Source: Sphingomonadaceae bacterium 3R27E2-A
GTDB taxonomy: Bacteria; Pseudomonadota; Alphaproteobacteria; Sphingomonadales; Sphingomonadaceae
Reading direction: 5' to 3'
DNA: 64,000 nucleotides
Assembly: GCA_005503165.1 (NCBI GenBank)
Contig: SCNT01000004.1
Coordinates: 62,001 to 126,000 of the forward strand
Shown: positions 18,471 through 27,935 of the stretch, piece by piece
How the letters are laid out: every line of letters begins with the position of its first letter
Position numbering within the stretch: position 1 is the first letter of the stretch
Notes under the pieces: model-generated
What the model was told of the DNA's origin: nothing
What the model saw: only the letters and a program-made list of their open reading frames with translations
The model's database searches: none
Made by a program: the position numbers and the translations under genes

Positions 18471-19595
18471 TTAAGCGTGGTCGATGACCAGGCCGTCGAT
18501 CTCGTTCGCGACATCCTCGAAACTGTCGGTCACGCGTTCGAGATGGCGGAAGAGCTCGCGCGCGATCAGGAAGCGCGTCGGGTTCGCCTCGCCATGCTCG
18601 CGGAACAGCCGCTTGAGGCCCGCCGCGTGGATCTCGTCGGCATGGCCTTCCATCCGCACCAGCCGCTCGGTCAGCTCGTGGAGCCGCGCACCATTGGCGC
18701 CGATGTTGCGCAGCAGCGGCAGCGCTTCGGCGGTAAGACGCGCGGCATCGACGATGATGCCGGCGATATCGCGCATCTCGGGCTCGAACTCGGTCACGTC
18801 GTAGAGGTCGACCGCGCCCGCGGTCTTCTGCATCTCGTCGATTGCGTCGTCCATCGAGGCGATCAGGTCGGTGATCGCGCCGCGGTCGAACGGGGTCAGG
18901 AAGGTGCGGCGGACGGTCTGCAGCACTTCGCGCGTTATCGCGTCGGCGTCATGCTCGCGCTCGATGATCTCGCGGACATGGTCGGCCATGCCCTCGCCGC
19001 CCTGCAGCATGCGCGACAGCGCATTGGCGCCCGCGACCAGCGTCGCGGCGTGGCTTTCGAACAATTCGAAAAAATTTCCCTGTCGCGGCAGCAAACGCTG
19101 AAACCATGCGAACATCCGGCTTACCCCTGTCTTGTCGTCACCATTATGGGCGGCCCCGCGCGGCTGGGCGACGGCGCGAAAGCCGCCGTCGCCGAACGAG
19201 CGGATCAGCGCCTGCAGGTCGGGTTCGTCGACCGCCGCGGCGGCGTCGCGGAACGAAAACCACCGGCGTTCGCGCTCGTCCATTTCTTTCCATTCGCCGA
19301 GTTCGTTGGTCACCGCGAGCGGGAAGACCTCGACCTGGTACATGATCGACGCGCCGTTCGTGCGGCGCTTGCGATATTCATAACTGCCGATCGGCGTCGG
19401 GCACACCGCGCCGATCACCCCCGCCTCTTCCTCGGCCTCGATCGCCGCGGCGGCGTGGCGCGCCATGCCGGTCAGCGGGTTGCCCTTGGGCACCACCCAG
19501 CGCCTGGTCTCGCGCGAGGTGATCAGCAGGATCTCGGTCGGCCCGTCCTGCGCCGGGCCGCTGAACCGATAGGGAAGGACGGCGATCTGACGCAA
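18471..19595 (-). CDS. NUDIX domain fused in frame to DUF47 (PhoU-like Pit accessory)
   Basis: One uninterrupted 374-codon frame. Residues 1-145 are a NUDIX fold: PKGNPLTGM, then AIEAEEEAGVIG, where the box keeps EAEEEAG but has Met and Ile at the usual first Glu and Arg positions, as in DIPP-like members. Residues 161-374 are DUF47 (MFAWFQRLLPRQGNFFELFE to the end), the PhoU-like regulator of Pit. An internal ATG at 19113-19115 has its own AGGGG eight bases upstream, so DUF47 may also be made alone. The TTG start at 19593-19595 follows AAAGGG. It could be a true fusion, two overlapping genes, or a frameshift that removed the NUDIX stop. Confidence 0.8.
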   Translation of the reverse strand: MRQIAVLPYRFSGPAQDGPTEILLITSRETRRWVVPKGNPLTGMARHAAAAIEAEEEAGVIGAVCPTPIGSYEYRKRRTNGASIMYQVEVFPLAVTNELGEWKEMDERERRWFSFRDAAAAVDEPDLQALIRSFGDGGFRAVAQPRGAAHNGDDKTGVSRMFAWFQRLLPRQGNFFELFESHAATLVAGANALSRMLQGGEGMADHVREIIEREHDADAITREVLQTVRRTFLTPFDRGAITDLIASMDDAIDEMQKTAGAVDLYDVTEFEPEMRDIAGIIVDAARLTAEALPLLRNIGANGARLHELTERLVRMEGHADEIHAAGLKRLFREHGEANPTRFLIARELFRHLERVTDSFEDVANEIDGLVIDHA

Positions 19596-19791
19596 TTATT
19601 CTATCCCTTTCAGGAGGAGTTGGGCGGCCACACGCCGCAAGATGACAAATTGGTTTCGCCTCTATGACGATTTTATGACAGCCACAAGCGAAGGCGGTGG
19701 CGCTAGCCTCACTTTCCGTAAACGTCAATTCGATTGCAAAATGCAACGCGGTGCGTAAGCTGAACCCTAAAGACAAATGGGAGACGAGATC

Positions 19792-21351
19792 ATGGCAGAC
19801 AGTGCGACCATGGAACGCGCGAGCGGCGCGGCGGCTGCACCGGTCGATCAGGATGTGCTGATCGTCGGCGCGGGCATTTCGGGCATCGGCATGGCCGTGC
19901 ACCTGCAGACCCACGCTCCCGACCGCAGCTTTGCGCTGGTCGAGCGCCGCGCGGACCTTGGCGGCACCTGGGACCTGTTCCGCTATCCCGGCATCCGTTC
20001 GGACAGCGACATGCACACGCTGGGCTTCGTCTTCGAACCGTGGAAGCACGAAAAGTCGATTGCCGACGGTCCCGCGATCCTCGAATATCTGAACCGCATC
20101 GTCGACGAGCGCCACATCCGCGAGCGCATCAGCTTCGACCGCAAGGTGGTGGGCGCCAACTGGGACAGCGCGACGGCGCGCTGGACCGTGACGATGGAGG
20201 ACCCCGCCGGCGGGACGTCGACGACGACGGCGCGCTGGCTCTACCTCGGCGCGGGCTATTACGACTATGACTCGCCCTTCGATGCCAATTTTACCGGGCG
20301 CGACGATTTCCAGGGTCAGATCGTGCATCCGCAATTCTGGCCGAAAGATCTCGACTATGCCGGCAAGAAGGTCGTGGTGATCGGGTCGGGCGCGACCGCG
20401 GTGACGATCGTCCCCGCGATGACCGATCCCAAGAACGGCCCCGGGGCTGCGCATGTCACGATGCTGCAGCGCACCCCGACCTGGTTCGCGATCCGCCCCG
20501 CCAAGGACCGCCTCGCCAATTTCCTGCGCAAGATCCTGCCCGAGCAGCTCGCCTACAAGATCACGCGCTTCAAGAATGTGAAGATGCAGGACATCGTGTT
20601 CCAGAAGGCGCGCACCAAGCCCGAGAAGGTCCGCGACTTCCTGACCAAGCAGGTGAAGAAGAACCTCGGCGACCGCTACGACGCCGAAGCCTTCACCCCG
20701 CCTTACAACCCGTGGGAGCAGCGGCTGTGCCTGGTCCCCGACGCCGATTTCTTCGAGGCGATCAAGCGCGACAAGGCATCGGTGGTCACCGACCATATCG
20801 AGCGCTTCGACAAGACCGGCATCCAATTGAAATCGGGCAGACATCTCGACGCCGACATCATCGTCACCGCCACGGGGCTCAGCCTTGCGGTCGCGGGCAA
20901 GATTCCGGTGCGCGTCGACGGCGACCTCGTCGATTGGAGCGAGCATTTCTATTACAAGGCGTGCATGTTCTCGAACGTCCCGAACTTCTCGGCGGTGTTC
21001 GGTTATCTCAACGCCAGCTGGACCCTGCGCGCCGACATCGTCGCCGAATATGTCTGCCGCGTGCTCAACCATATGCAGGCCACCGGTACGACGGTCGCGA
21101 CGCCCGTCCTCGACGACCCGGCGAGCCTGACCGAGGAGAATATCTTCGACTTCTCCTCGGGCTATATCCAGCGCTCGCTGCACATCATGCCGAAGAATGC
21201 CGACAAGCTGCCGTGGCGGCTCAACCAGAATTATCTGCAGGACCGCGTCGAGATGCGCACCGGCGCGATCGCCGATGGCGTGCTGCACTTCGCCAACGCC
21301 CGTGCTCCGGCCGCCGAGGCCGAAGCCCCCGCGCTCGAAGCGGCCGAGTGA
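19792..21351 (+). CDS. Flavin-containing Baeyer-Villiger-type monooxygenase
   Basis: A 519-residue FAD/NADPH monooxygenase. It has the FAD Rossmann GAGISGIGMAVHLQ near 27-40, the Baeyer-Villiger fingerprint FQGQIVHPQFWP near 170-181, and the NADP Rossmann VVVIGSGATAVT near 190-201. Overall it resembles the EthA/AlmA group that oxidises ketones or long alkyl substrates; the substrate cannot be read from sequence. The ATG at 19792 has GGGAGACGAG upstream and is preferred over the in-frame ATG at 19777. It is monocistronic and divergent from the NUDIX-DUF47/pit operon. Confidence 0.9.
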   Translation: MADSATMERASGAAAAPVDQDVLIVGAGISGIGMAVHLQTHAPDRSFALVERRADLGGTWDLFRYPGIRSDSDMHTLGFVFEPWKHEKSIADGPAILEYLNRIVDERHIRERISFDRKVVGANWDSATARWTVTMEDPAGGTSTTTARWLYLGAGYYDYDSPFDANFTGRDDFQGQIVHPQFWPKDLDYAGKKVVVIGSGATAVTIVPAMTDPKNGPGAAHVTMLQRTPTWFAIRPAKDRLANFLRKILPEQLAYKITRFKNVKMQDIVFQKARTKPEKVRDFLTKQVKKNLGDRYDAEAFTPPYNPWEQRLCLVPDADFFEAIKRDKASVVTDHIERFDKTGIQLKSGRHLDADIIVTATGLSLAVAGKIPVRVDGDLVDWSEHFYYKACMFSNVPNFSAVFGYLNASWTLRADIVAEYVCRVLNHMQATGTTVATPVLDDPASLTEENIFDFSSGYIQRSLHIMPKNADKLPWRLNQNYLQDRVEMRTGAIADGVLHFANARAPAAEAEAPALEAAE

Positions 21352-21921
21352 TCAGAGCGGCGGCGTCCCGCGCTTCGCACGGCTCCGCCGAACCAGCCAG
21401 AAGACCAGCCCGCCGATTGTCAGCAGGAGCAGCGGCACGACGATCCGTAGCGTCTTGGCGCCCGCCTCATAGTTTTCGATGAAGGTCAGCGCTTCGGGCT
21501 TGGTCGAACTGCCGACGACATTCCACTCGGTGATCTGCAGCGGCGCGTCATTCTCGGCGAAGAAGCGCAGCGACACCGTCGTCCATTTCGCGCCCGCATG
21601 GCCGACCACGACGACCTCCTCCTGCCGCTGCCTGATCCCCGGCTCGGCATTGGTCTTCCACTCATAGGAGGCGAGTTGCCAGGTCGCCTTGCCTTCGGGA
21701 CATTCGCGCGGCAGCAGCGGCGCGGCTTCGACCGCGGTGTTCGCGATTTCGGGATGGAGCAGGCCGATCGTACTCGCGGGATCGGCGCAGAAACGCTCGG
21801 CGATGCCGATAATCTCTTTCTGCCGCTCGGGCGCGACCAGCTTGTCGAGCGTGGCCTGGAAACTGCATCCCCCCAGCAGCAGCGCCAGCAGTCCCAAAAA
21901 GCCCGTGAGAATCGTCCGCAT
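21352..21921 (-). CDS. Lipoprotein with C-terminal membrane anchor, function unknown
   Basis: A 189-residue protein with a lipoprotein signal (MRTILTGFLGLLALLLGGCS, lipobox LGGC) and a second hydrophobic helix near the end (LRIVVPLLLLTIGGLVFWLV) followed by a basic tail. The middle (about 25-150) looks like a small periplasmic domain with two cysteines. ATG 21919-21921 is preceded by GGGGGAGG. Not recognised as a named family. It abuts the monooxygenase stop on the opposite strand. Confidence 0.75.
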   Translation of the reverse strand: MRTILTGFLGLLALLLGGCSFQATLDKLVAPERQKEIIGIAERFCADPASTIGLLHPEIANTAVEAAPLLPRECPEGKATWQLASYEWKTNAEPGIRQRQEEVVVVGHAGAKWTTVSLRFFAENDAPLQITEWNVVGSSTKPEALTFIENYEAGAKTLRIVVPLLLLTIGGLVFWLVRRSRAKRGTPPL

Positions 21922-22148
21922 CGCAACCTCCCCCGTGATGCGCAACCCACGCGCATGATGACGAATCGTGCCCCGCGAATCCAGCGCCTTGTGGCTGGTC
22001 GGCTGCACCCCGGCGGGCCGCAGTGCATCGGCACCGCGCGCCATCCCGCGGGCAGCGGCGGCCAGACCGTCGGCTGGTTCCGCTCGCGAACAGGAGACAC
22101 GAACGGGATTATGGGTCCGGCTTGATCGCCAGGCCCCTGCCCGGCGCG

Positions 22149-22331
22149 TCAATCCACATGCTGGGGCTTGCCTTTGGTCGAGCCCTTGGCGAAGTCCTCG
22201 AGTTGCTTTTCGGTCATGCTCTCGGCCATTTCCTTCGAAGCGCCCTTGAGCTTCGACTTGGGTGTATCACCGCGCTTGGCGCTAAGCGCAGCGCCCGCGG
22301 CTTTTTGCTGCGCTTTCGATTTGGCTGGCAT
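22149..22331 (-). CDS. DUF3008 small basic protein
   Basis: A 60-residue Lys/Ala-rich protein, MPAKSKAQQKAAGAALSAKR at the start and ending with GSTKGKPQHVD, matching the DUF3008 pattern. The family is often associated with stress conditions but has no defined activity. It lies 20 bases downstream of the SDR gene on the same strand, so the two probably form an operon. Confidence 0.85.
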   Translation of the reverse strand: MPAKSKAQQKAAGAALSAKRGDTPKSKLKGASKEMAESMTEKQLEDFAKGSTKGKPQHVD

Positions 22332-22351
22332 CGTCTTTCTCCTGCAGCCCC

Positions 22352-23287
22352 CTAACCATTAACGACCGTCCCGCCGTTGGGATGCAGCACCTGGCCCGAC
22401 ATATAGCTGCTGTCGTCGCACGCGAGGAACAGGAAGCAGGGCGCAACCTCATTGGGTTCGCCGGGGCGCTTCATCGGCGTGCTCTCGCCGAAGGTCGCGA
22501 CCTTCTTCGCCGGCGCGCCGCCGCGCGGGTTGAGCGGGGTCCAGATCGGCCCCGGCGCGACGCCGTTGACGCGAATGCCCTTCTCCACCAGATTTTCGCT
22601 CAGCGAGCGGGTGAAGGCGGTAATCGCGCCCTTGGTGGCGCTGTAATCGAGCAACCCGCCCGACCCCTGATACATGGTGACGCTTGTGCAATTGACGATC
22701 GCTGCGCCCTTCCCCAGGTGCGGCAGCGCCGCCTGCACCAGATAGAACATGCCGAAGATGTTGGTCGCGAAGGTGCGCTGCAGCTGTTCGGGGCTGATGT
22801 CGCGAATGTCGTCCGCGGGATGCTGCTCGCCGGCATTGTTGACGAGAATGTCGAGGCGGCCGAACCTGTCGATGGTCTGGGCGACGACCTTCTCGCCCGC
22901 GCCGACCTTGCCGACGTCGGCCTTGATCGTGATCGCGCGCCGCTTTTCCGCCTCGACGATTGCCGCGGTCTCGACCGCGTCGCCGCGGTTTTCGTGATAG
23001 ACGATCGCGATATCGGCGCCCTCGCGCGCAAAGAGCGCACACACCGCGCGGCCGATCCCGCTGTCGCCGCCGGTGACGATCGCGACCTTGCCCTCGAGCC
23101 GGCCTGAGCACCGATAACGCGGCTGCCATTCGGGCGCACGGTCGAGGTCCGCCTCGCTGTCCTTCGGCGGTTTCTTGATCGTCTTGCCCGCGCCGACCTC
23201 GCGCTTCAGCTTCGCCGCGGCGCGCTTCTTGCCTTTCTTTTCCGCGGGGGTTTCGCCGACCTTGCCGGCCCTGGGCTGCTTCGCCAT
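22352..23287 (-). CDS. SDR-family oxidoreductase with lysine-rich N-terminal extension
   Basis: A 311-residue short-chain dehydrogenase similar to general-stress YhdF/YghA-type enzymes. A Lys-rich tail (about 1-45) precedes the Rossmann motif VTGGDSGIGRAV. It also has NNAGEQ, an active site with Ser in CTSVTMYQG and Tyr/Lys in YSATKGAI, and the C-terminal SSYMSGQVLHPNGGTVVNG. NAD(P)H-dependent, substrate unknown. ATG 23285-23287 is chosen over the longer frame. It is followed by a DUF3008 gene, also a stress-type family. Confidence 0.93.
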   Translation of the reverse strand: MAKQPRAGKVGETPAEKKGKKRAAAKLKREVGAGKTIKKPPKDSEADLDRAPEWQPRYRCSGRLEGKVAIVTGGDSGIGRAVCALFAREGADIAIVYHENRGDAVETAAIVEAEKRRAITIKADVGKVGAGEKVVAQTIDRFGRLDILVNNAGEQHPADDIRDISPEQLQRTFATNIFGMFYLVQAALPHLGKGAAIVNCTSVTMYQGSGGLLDYSATKGAITAFTRSLSENLVEKGIRVNGVAPGPIWTPLNPRGGAPAKKVATFGESTPMKRPGEPNEVAPCFLFLACDDSSYMSGQVLHPNGGTVVNG

Positions 23288-23297
23288 GCTGTAACTC

Positions 23298-24137
23298 CTA
23301 TCGTCCCGCGCGGAAATCGCGCGCATAAGCGGGTCTCACGACCGCCATGAGTTTTGCCGTCACCGGCAGGTTGATCCGGTAATCGCCCTCGGCATAAGCC
23401 CCGATCTCATAGGGTGCGATCGCGATGGTCAGGCGGTCGATATGCCGCCCGTCCGACGAGCCGAGCCACACGGTCTGCGCCGAGGCCGGAGGACATTCGG
23501 CGAACACCGGGTCGGACTCCTCGTGGGGCGGCTGGATGCCCTTCGCCGCCTTCGCGCGCTTGATCGCAGCGCAGAAATCGTCGCGGATCGCGGCATCGAA
23601 CGCGCCACCACTGGCGAAAAGGTCGAGCGGCGCGCGCTTTTCGCCCGTGTTGCGATCCCAGATCAGCGTGTCGAAATTGGTCATGCCGTGCGCGCCGCCG
23701 GTATAGGTATCGATCTCGCTCGACAGGCTGAGGAAGCGCGGGGTGTTCGTGACGCGCTGCCACGTCTGGAGGTGGCTGTGCGGGCGGTAGGGAAAACCCT
23801 CCTTCTTCGCGAGCGCCTCGTCGCGGCGCGATTCGGCGATGAGCGCGTCGCGCCTGGCGGCGCGGTCGCTGTCGAGCCATTCGGCGAGCCTCGGAATCTG
23901 CGCGGCTTCGAGCGGATAGCTGTAGGCGAACTCCATGAGTTCGCTTTTTTCCTCGACATTCGATGCGGTGGCATTGGCGGCCCTTAAGTCGTCGATCACG
24001 CCGGCAGGTGCTCCCGGCACTTTCGCCGCAGCCACGCTTTCGGCGTGCGTCGGTTCGGGCTCGCCCGAGCAGGCGGCGATGAGCAGGATCGCCGGGACGA
24101 GCGCGGCTGCTAAGCGATGGAAGGTCGGGATGGCCAT
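23298..24137 (-). CDS. DUF4163/RsiV-like (DUF3298) lipoprotein
   Basis: A 279-residue envelope lipoprotein (signal MAIPTFHRLAAALVPAILLI then AACS lipobox). The core has the motif SLSSEIDTYTGGAHGMTNFDTLIWDRNTGE near 140-170, typical of the DUF4163-DUF3298 pair found in RsiV-like periplasmic proteins, where GGAH-G lies in the substrate-like groove. ATG 24135-24137 is used in place of the upstream frame start. It is divergent from the aminopeptidase gene (55 bases between starts). Confidence 0.85.
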   Translation of the reverse strand: MAIPTFHRLAAALVPAILLIAACSGEPEPTHAESVAAAKVPGAPAGVIDDLRAANATASNVEEKSELMEFAYSYPLEAAQIPRLAEWLDSDRAARRDALIAESRRDEALAKKEGFPYRPHSHLQTWQRVTNTPRFLSLSSEIDTYTGGAHGMTNFDTLIWDRNTGEKRAPLDLFASGGAFDAAIRDDFCAAIKRAKAAKGIQPPHEESDPVFAECPPASAQTVWLGSSDGRHIDRLTIAIAPYEIGAYAEGDYRINLPVTAKLMAVVRPAYARDFRAGR

Positions 24138-24192
24138 GACCGAACAACGCCGGGAATCGACAAAGTTTCCGCGCGGGCCTAGCACCCATCGC

Positions 24193-25605
24193 ATGACCGA
24201 CTATTCCGACCTGATCCAGCCCGACAGGGGGCAGGACGCGCGCCCGATCCACCTCGTCGACAAGAAGAGCTACGACGGCTGGCTCAAAGGGCGCAGCGCG
24301 CGCGAGCGCGCGCACCTTGCCGCGGTCGGCTTCAAGCCCGATGCCTTCGTCCATGCGATCCTGCCCGGTGACGACCCCGAGAAATGGGGCGTCGTCACCA
24401 GTGTGGCGAATGTCGACAGCCTGTCGGCCTGGTGCCTCGCCAAGCTGGGCCATATCCTGCCCGAAGGCCGCTATCGCGTCGAAGGCGCGCAGCCGGGCAA
24501 GGCGATGTTCGGGTGGATGAGCGGCCAATATCGCTTTGATGCGTACCGACCCAAGGCCGAGCCGCGCGCGCCGCGCGTGCTGCTGACCAGCGACGTCGGC
24601 GCGATCGCCGCGATGGTCGCCGAGATGCGCGCAACCGCGCTGGTGCGCGACATGGTCAATACGCCGGCGGCCGACATGGGCCCCGCGGCGATCGAGAAGG
24701 AGGCCGAGCGCATCGCCAAGGCGCATGGCGCCAAACTGACCGTCACCAAGGGCGAGGCGCTCGAGCACGGTTATCCGATGATCCATGCGGTCGGGCGCGC
24801 GGCGGCGAAACATCATGCGCCGCGGCTGATCGAGATCGTCTGGGGCAAGGATAGCCACCCCCGCGTGGCGCTCGTCGGCAAGGGGATCAGCTTCGACAGC
24901 GGCGGGCTCGACATCAAGCCCGCGTCGGGCATGCGGCTGATGAAAAAGGACATGGGCGGCGCGGCGCATGTACTGGCGCTCGCCGAGCTGGTGATGGCGA
25001 GCGGACTGCCGGTGCGTCTGCACTGCCTGGTCGCGGCGGCGGAAAATGCGATTTCGGCCGACGCCTTCCGCCCCGGCGACGTGCTGAAGAGCCGGCTGGG
25101 GCTGACGGTCGAGGTCGGCAACACCGATGCCGAGGGGCGACTGGTGCTCGGCGATGCGCTGGCCAGGGCGAGCGAGGACAAGCCCGAGCTGATCGTCGAT
25201 TTCGCGACGCTGACCGGCGCCGCGCGCGTCGCGCTCGGCCCTGACCTGCCGCCCCTGTTCGCCAATGACGATGGCCTGGCCGACACCATGCTGGCGGGCG
25301 GCGTCGAGCGCGACGACCCGCTTTGGCGAATGCCGCTCTGGGACGGCTACGCCGACCTGCTCGAGACCGACATTGCCGACCTCGGCAACGCGGGCTCATC
25401 GCCCTTCGCGGGAACGATCACCGCGGCGCTGTTCCTGAAGCGCTTCGTCGGCGAGGGCATTGCCTGGGCGCATATCGATACCTTCGCATGGCGGCCCTCG
25501 GCAAAACATGGCCGGCCCAAGGGCGGCGCGGCGCTCGGGCTGCGCGCGACCTGGGCGATGCTGCAGTCGCGCTATGACCGCCGGCGCAAAAGCGATGCGT
25601 CTTGA
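24193..25605 (+). CDS. M17 leucyl aminopeptidase family protein
   Basis: A 470-residue dimetal aminopeptidase. The M17 signature NTDAEGRLVLGDAL is near residue 312, metal-site residues occur in GKGISFDSGGLDIKPASGMRLMKKDMGGAA (about 231-260), and the C-terminal FAGTITAALFLKRF near 408 is typical of the alphaproteobacterial subfamily. The N-terminal domain is the ADP-ribose-binding-like fold common to M17. It probably works in the cytoplasm in peptide turnover. ATG 24193 (MTDYSDLIQPDRG) matches the family start. Confidence 0.93.
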   Translation: MTDYSDLIQPDRGQDARPIHLVDKKSYDGWLKGRSARERAHLAAVGFKPDAFVHAILPGDDPEKWGVVTSVANVDSLSAWCLAKLGHILPEGRYRVEGAQPGKAMFGWMSGQYRFDAYRPKAEPRAPRVLLTSDVGAIAAMVAEMRATALVRDMVNTPAADMGPAAIEKEAERIAKAHGAKLTVTKGEALEHGYPMIHAVGRAAAKHHAPRLIEIVWGKDSHPRVALVGKGISFDSGGLDIKPASGMRLMKKDMGGAAHVLALAELVMASGLPVRLHCLVAAAENAISADAFRPGDVLKSRLGLTVEVGNTDAEGRLVLGDALARASEDKPELIVDFATLTGAARVALGPDLPPLFANDDGLADTMLAGGVERDDPLWRMPLWDGYADLLETDIADLGNAGSSPFAGTITAALFLKRFVGEGIAWAHIDTFAWRPSAKHGRPKGGAALGLRATWAMLQSRYDRRRKSDAS

Positions 25606-25680
25606 TCGCAGGCCCACCGCGGTCTAATGCGCCGCGATTGAGCGCCGGACGGCGGTTTTGACGACATATCGGGACATCGA

Positions 25681-26622
25681 GTGACAGCAGAGGGCGAACA
25701 TCTGGCGGCGGGTCGTATCCGCATGGGACGCCCCGGCGCAGCCGGCGCGGGGCGCGACCGTTTCGGGCTGAGCGGGACGTCGCAAAGCTATGACCCGCGC
25801 GTCGTCGCGATCCGTCCCGACCTCGCCGATATCGCGGTCGCGGGGCAGCATTTCGCGCCGCATTACGCCGCGCCGATGATGAGCAGCTGCGTCCTGCCGT
25901 CGGCGGTGCTGCGCAGCGCGCCGTCGCTGGATGCCGACCAGACGAGCGAATTGCTGTTCGGCGAAGGCTTTGCGCTGCTCGACCTGACTGGCGGCTGGGC
26001 GTGGGGCTATTGCCTCGTCGACCATTATGTCGGCTATCTCGCCGCCGACGCGCTCGGCGCGCCGATCGCCCCTACGCACCGCGTGCGCGCGAGCGAGGCG
26101 CTACTGCACAGCGCGCCCGATGCCGCGAGCGGCGGGTCGGCGGTGCTGCCGCGCGGCGCGCTCGTGATGGGCCAGGCCGAGGGCGAATGGCTCGCCACCG
26201 CGCACGGCTATCTGCCGCTCGCCGCGCTGGTCGAGGCCGATGCCGACGAGACGGACGCGGCCGCGGTCGCCGAGGAGATGGTCGGCGCGCCCTATCTGTG
26301 GGGCGGGCGCACCGCCGCGGGGATCGACTGCTCGGGGCTCGCGCAGCTCGCCTGGGCGTCGGCGGGCGTGCAGCTGCCGCGCGACAGCGACCTGCAGCTC
26401 GCATCGCTCGGCGCCGACAAGGATGTCGATCCGGCCAAGCTCGAACGCGGCGACCTCGTCTTTTTCCCCGGCCATGTCGGCATCATGGCCGACGCCACCA
26501 ACATCATCCACGCCAGCCGACGATGGATGGCAGTGAAGAAGGAGCCGCTGGCCGACGTGATTGCACGGTCGGCCGCCAAGGGTCACGCGCCGCCGGTGAG
26601 CGGTCATAAAAGACTGAAATAG
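25681..26622 (+). CDS. NlpC/P60 cysteine peptidase with SH3-like domains
   Basis: A 313-residue protein with two SH3b-like segments (about 65-185) and a C-terminal NlpC/P60 domain. The catalytic triad is visible: Cys217 in GIDCSGLAQLAW, His265 in FFPGHVGIMAD and His277 in NIIHASR. This family cuts the D-Glu/diaminopimelate bond in cell-wall peptides. No signal peptide is evident, so the substrate may be recycled muropeptides. The GTG at 25681 is a weak start and the ATG at 25723 (MGRPGAAG) is an alternative. argC follows 4 bases downstream. Confidence 0.88.
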   Translation: MTAEGEHLAAGRIRMGRPGAAGAGRDRFGLSGTSQSYDPRVVAIRPDLADIAVAGQHFAPHYAAPMMSSCVLPSAVLRSAPSLDADQTSELLFGEGFALLDLTGGWAWGYCLVDHYVGYLAADALGAPIAPTHRVRASEALLHSAPDAASGGSAVLPRGALVMGQAEGEWLATAHGYLPLAALVEADADETDAAAVAEEMVGAPYLWGGRTAAGIDCSGLAQLAWASAGVQLPRDSDLQLASLGADKDVDPAKLERGDLVFFPGHVGIMADATNIIHASRRWMAVKKEPLADVIARSAAKGHAPPVSGHKRLK

Positions 26623-26626
26623 CACT

Positions 26627-27547
26627 ATGTCACAGACGGTTTTCATCGACGGCGCGGCGGGAACGACGGGCCTCGAAATCGCCGGGCGGCTTGCTGGACG
26701 GGCCGAGTTCTCGCTGCTGACGCTCGAAGAGGCGCGGCGCAAGGACGCCGACGCGCGGCGCGCGGCGCTGAACGACGCCGATTTCGTGATCCTCTGCCTG
26801 CCCGACGCCGCAGCGATCGAGGCGGTCGGCCTGATCGCGAATGATCGCACCAAGGTGATCGACGCTTCGACCGCGCACCGCGTCGCGCCGGGCTGGACCT
26901 ATGGCTTTCCCGAGCTGGGCGCGGGGCAGCGCGAGGCGATCGCCGCATCGACGCGGGTGAGCAACCCCGGCTGTTATCCGACCGGTTTTCTCGCGCTTGT
27001 CGCGCCGCTCGTCGCTGCCGGGATCATCGCGAAGGACGCGCGGCTCAGCATCAACGCGGTGTCGGGCTATTCGGGCGGCGGCAAGGAGCTGATCGCACGC
27101 TTCGAGGCCGAACCCGACATCGGCTTTCGCAGCTACGGCCTGTCGCTGGCGCACAAGCATGTTCCCGAGATGCAGCAGGGTGCCGGCCTTGCCCATCCCC
27201 CGCTGTTCGCGCCGGCGGTGGTGCCGGTCTATCGCGGGATGCTGGTCGAGGTGCCGCTGAGCTTCGACGCGCCGACCGCCGATGCGGCTTATGACGCACT
27301 CTCGGCGCATTATGCGGGGTCGCCGCTAGTCCGTGTCCGCTGCGCGGGCGACGAGACCGAATTGCTGCTCTGCAAGGACGATGCCGCGACCGACGCGATG
27401 GAGCTGATGGTCTACGCCAGCGCCGACGGTCGCCAGCTGCGCCTCGTCGCGCGGCTCGACAATCTGGGTAAGGGTGCGAGCGGCGCCTGCGTGCAGAATC
27501 TCAACATCATGGCGGGCCTGCCCGAGACCGCGGGGCTGCGCCTCTAA
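26627..27547 (+). CDS. argC: N-acetyl-gamma-glutamyl-phosphate reductase (short, type 2)
   Basis: Reduces N-acetylglutamyl phosphate with NADPH in arginine synthesis. The 306-residue protein begins MSQTVFIDGAAGTTGLEIAG with the NADP loop, and has catalytic Cys116 in NPGCYPTGF and a His in LAHKHVPEM. The short length marks the type 2 form common in alphaproteobacteria. It starts 4 bases after the NlpC/P60 stop. argG is also in the window, at 60724, far away and unlinked. Confidence 0.95.
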   Translation: MSQTVFIDGAAGTTGLEIAGRLAGRAEFSLLTLEEARRKDADARRAALNDADFVILCLPDAAAIEAVGLIANDRTKVIDASTAHRVAPGWTYGFPELGAGQREAIAASTRVSNPGCYPTGFLALVAPLVAAGIIAKDARLSINAVSGYSGGGKELIARFEAEPDIGFRSYGLSLAHKHVPEMQQGAGLAHPPLFAPAVVPVYRGMLVEVPLSFDAPTADAAYDALSAHYAGSPLVRVRCAGDETELLLCKDDAATDAMELMVYASADGRQLRLVARLDNLGKGASGACVQNLNIMAGLPETAGLRL

Positions 27548-27551
27548 GGCG

Positions 27552-27767
27552 TCAATGCACCGTGCCGAGCACGTCCTCTATCGAGAGATAGGTGATCAGC
27601 CGCTCGATCTGGCGCCAGCGCGCGAAATGGATGTGGTTGCCGAGCACGCGATATTGTTCGGCGCGCGCCGCCGCGGCATAGCCTGCCTCCTCGCCGTGGC
27701 GTGCGATCAGCGCGTGCGCCTCGTCGACCGCGGCGCGGTCGGGCAGATAAGGTGCCGGCAGTTCCAT
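27552..27767 (-). CDS. Small conserved-type protein, function unknown
   Basis: A 71-residue protein, MELPAPYLPDRAAVDEAHAL and onward, rich in Ala/Arg/His with RAEQYRVLGNHIHFARWRQI near 40-59. It is helical, with no membrane segment. The pattern (helix, RHGE, GN, W..I..LI) resembles small sphingomonad proteins of unknown function. The ATG at 27767 has GGGGA close upstream and is preferred to the ATG at 27782. It is convergent with argC, 4 bases apart. Confidence 0.65.
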   Translation of the reverse strand: MELPAPYLPDRAAVDEAHALIARHGEEAGYAAAARAEQYRVLGNHIHFARWRQIERLITYLSIEDVLGTVH

Positions 27768-27935
27768 GGTGTCCCCGATCATGTCGGGGCCGGCTCTACC
27801 CGCGCCGCCTCACCGCGCCGTTCCCAATAGTGCTGAACGAACGGGTAAGGTTAATCGCACACACCCAGCGGTTAACCATATGGTGTCCGCGTTTCGGCTC
27901 TTTGCCATGGCCCGCGGCATGTGTAGACATGGGCC

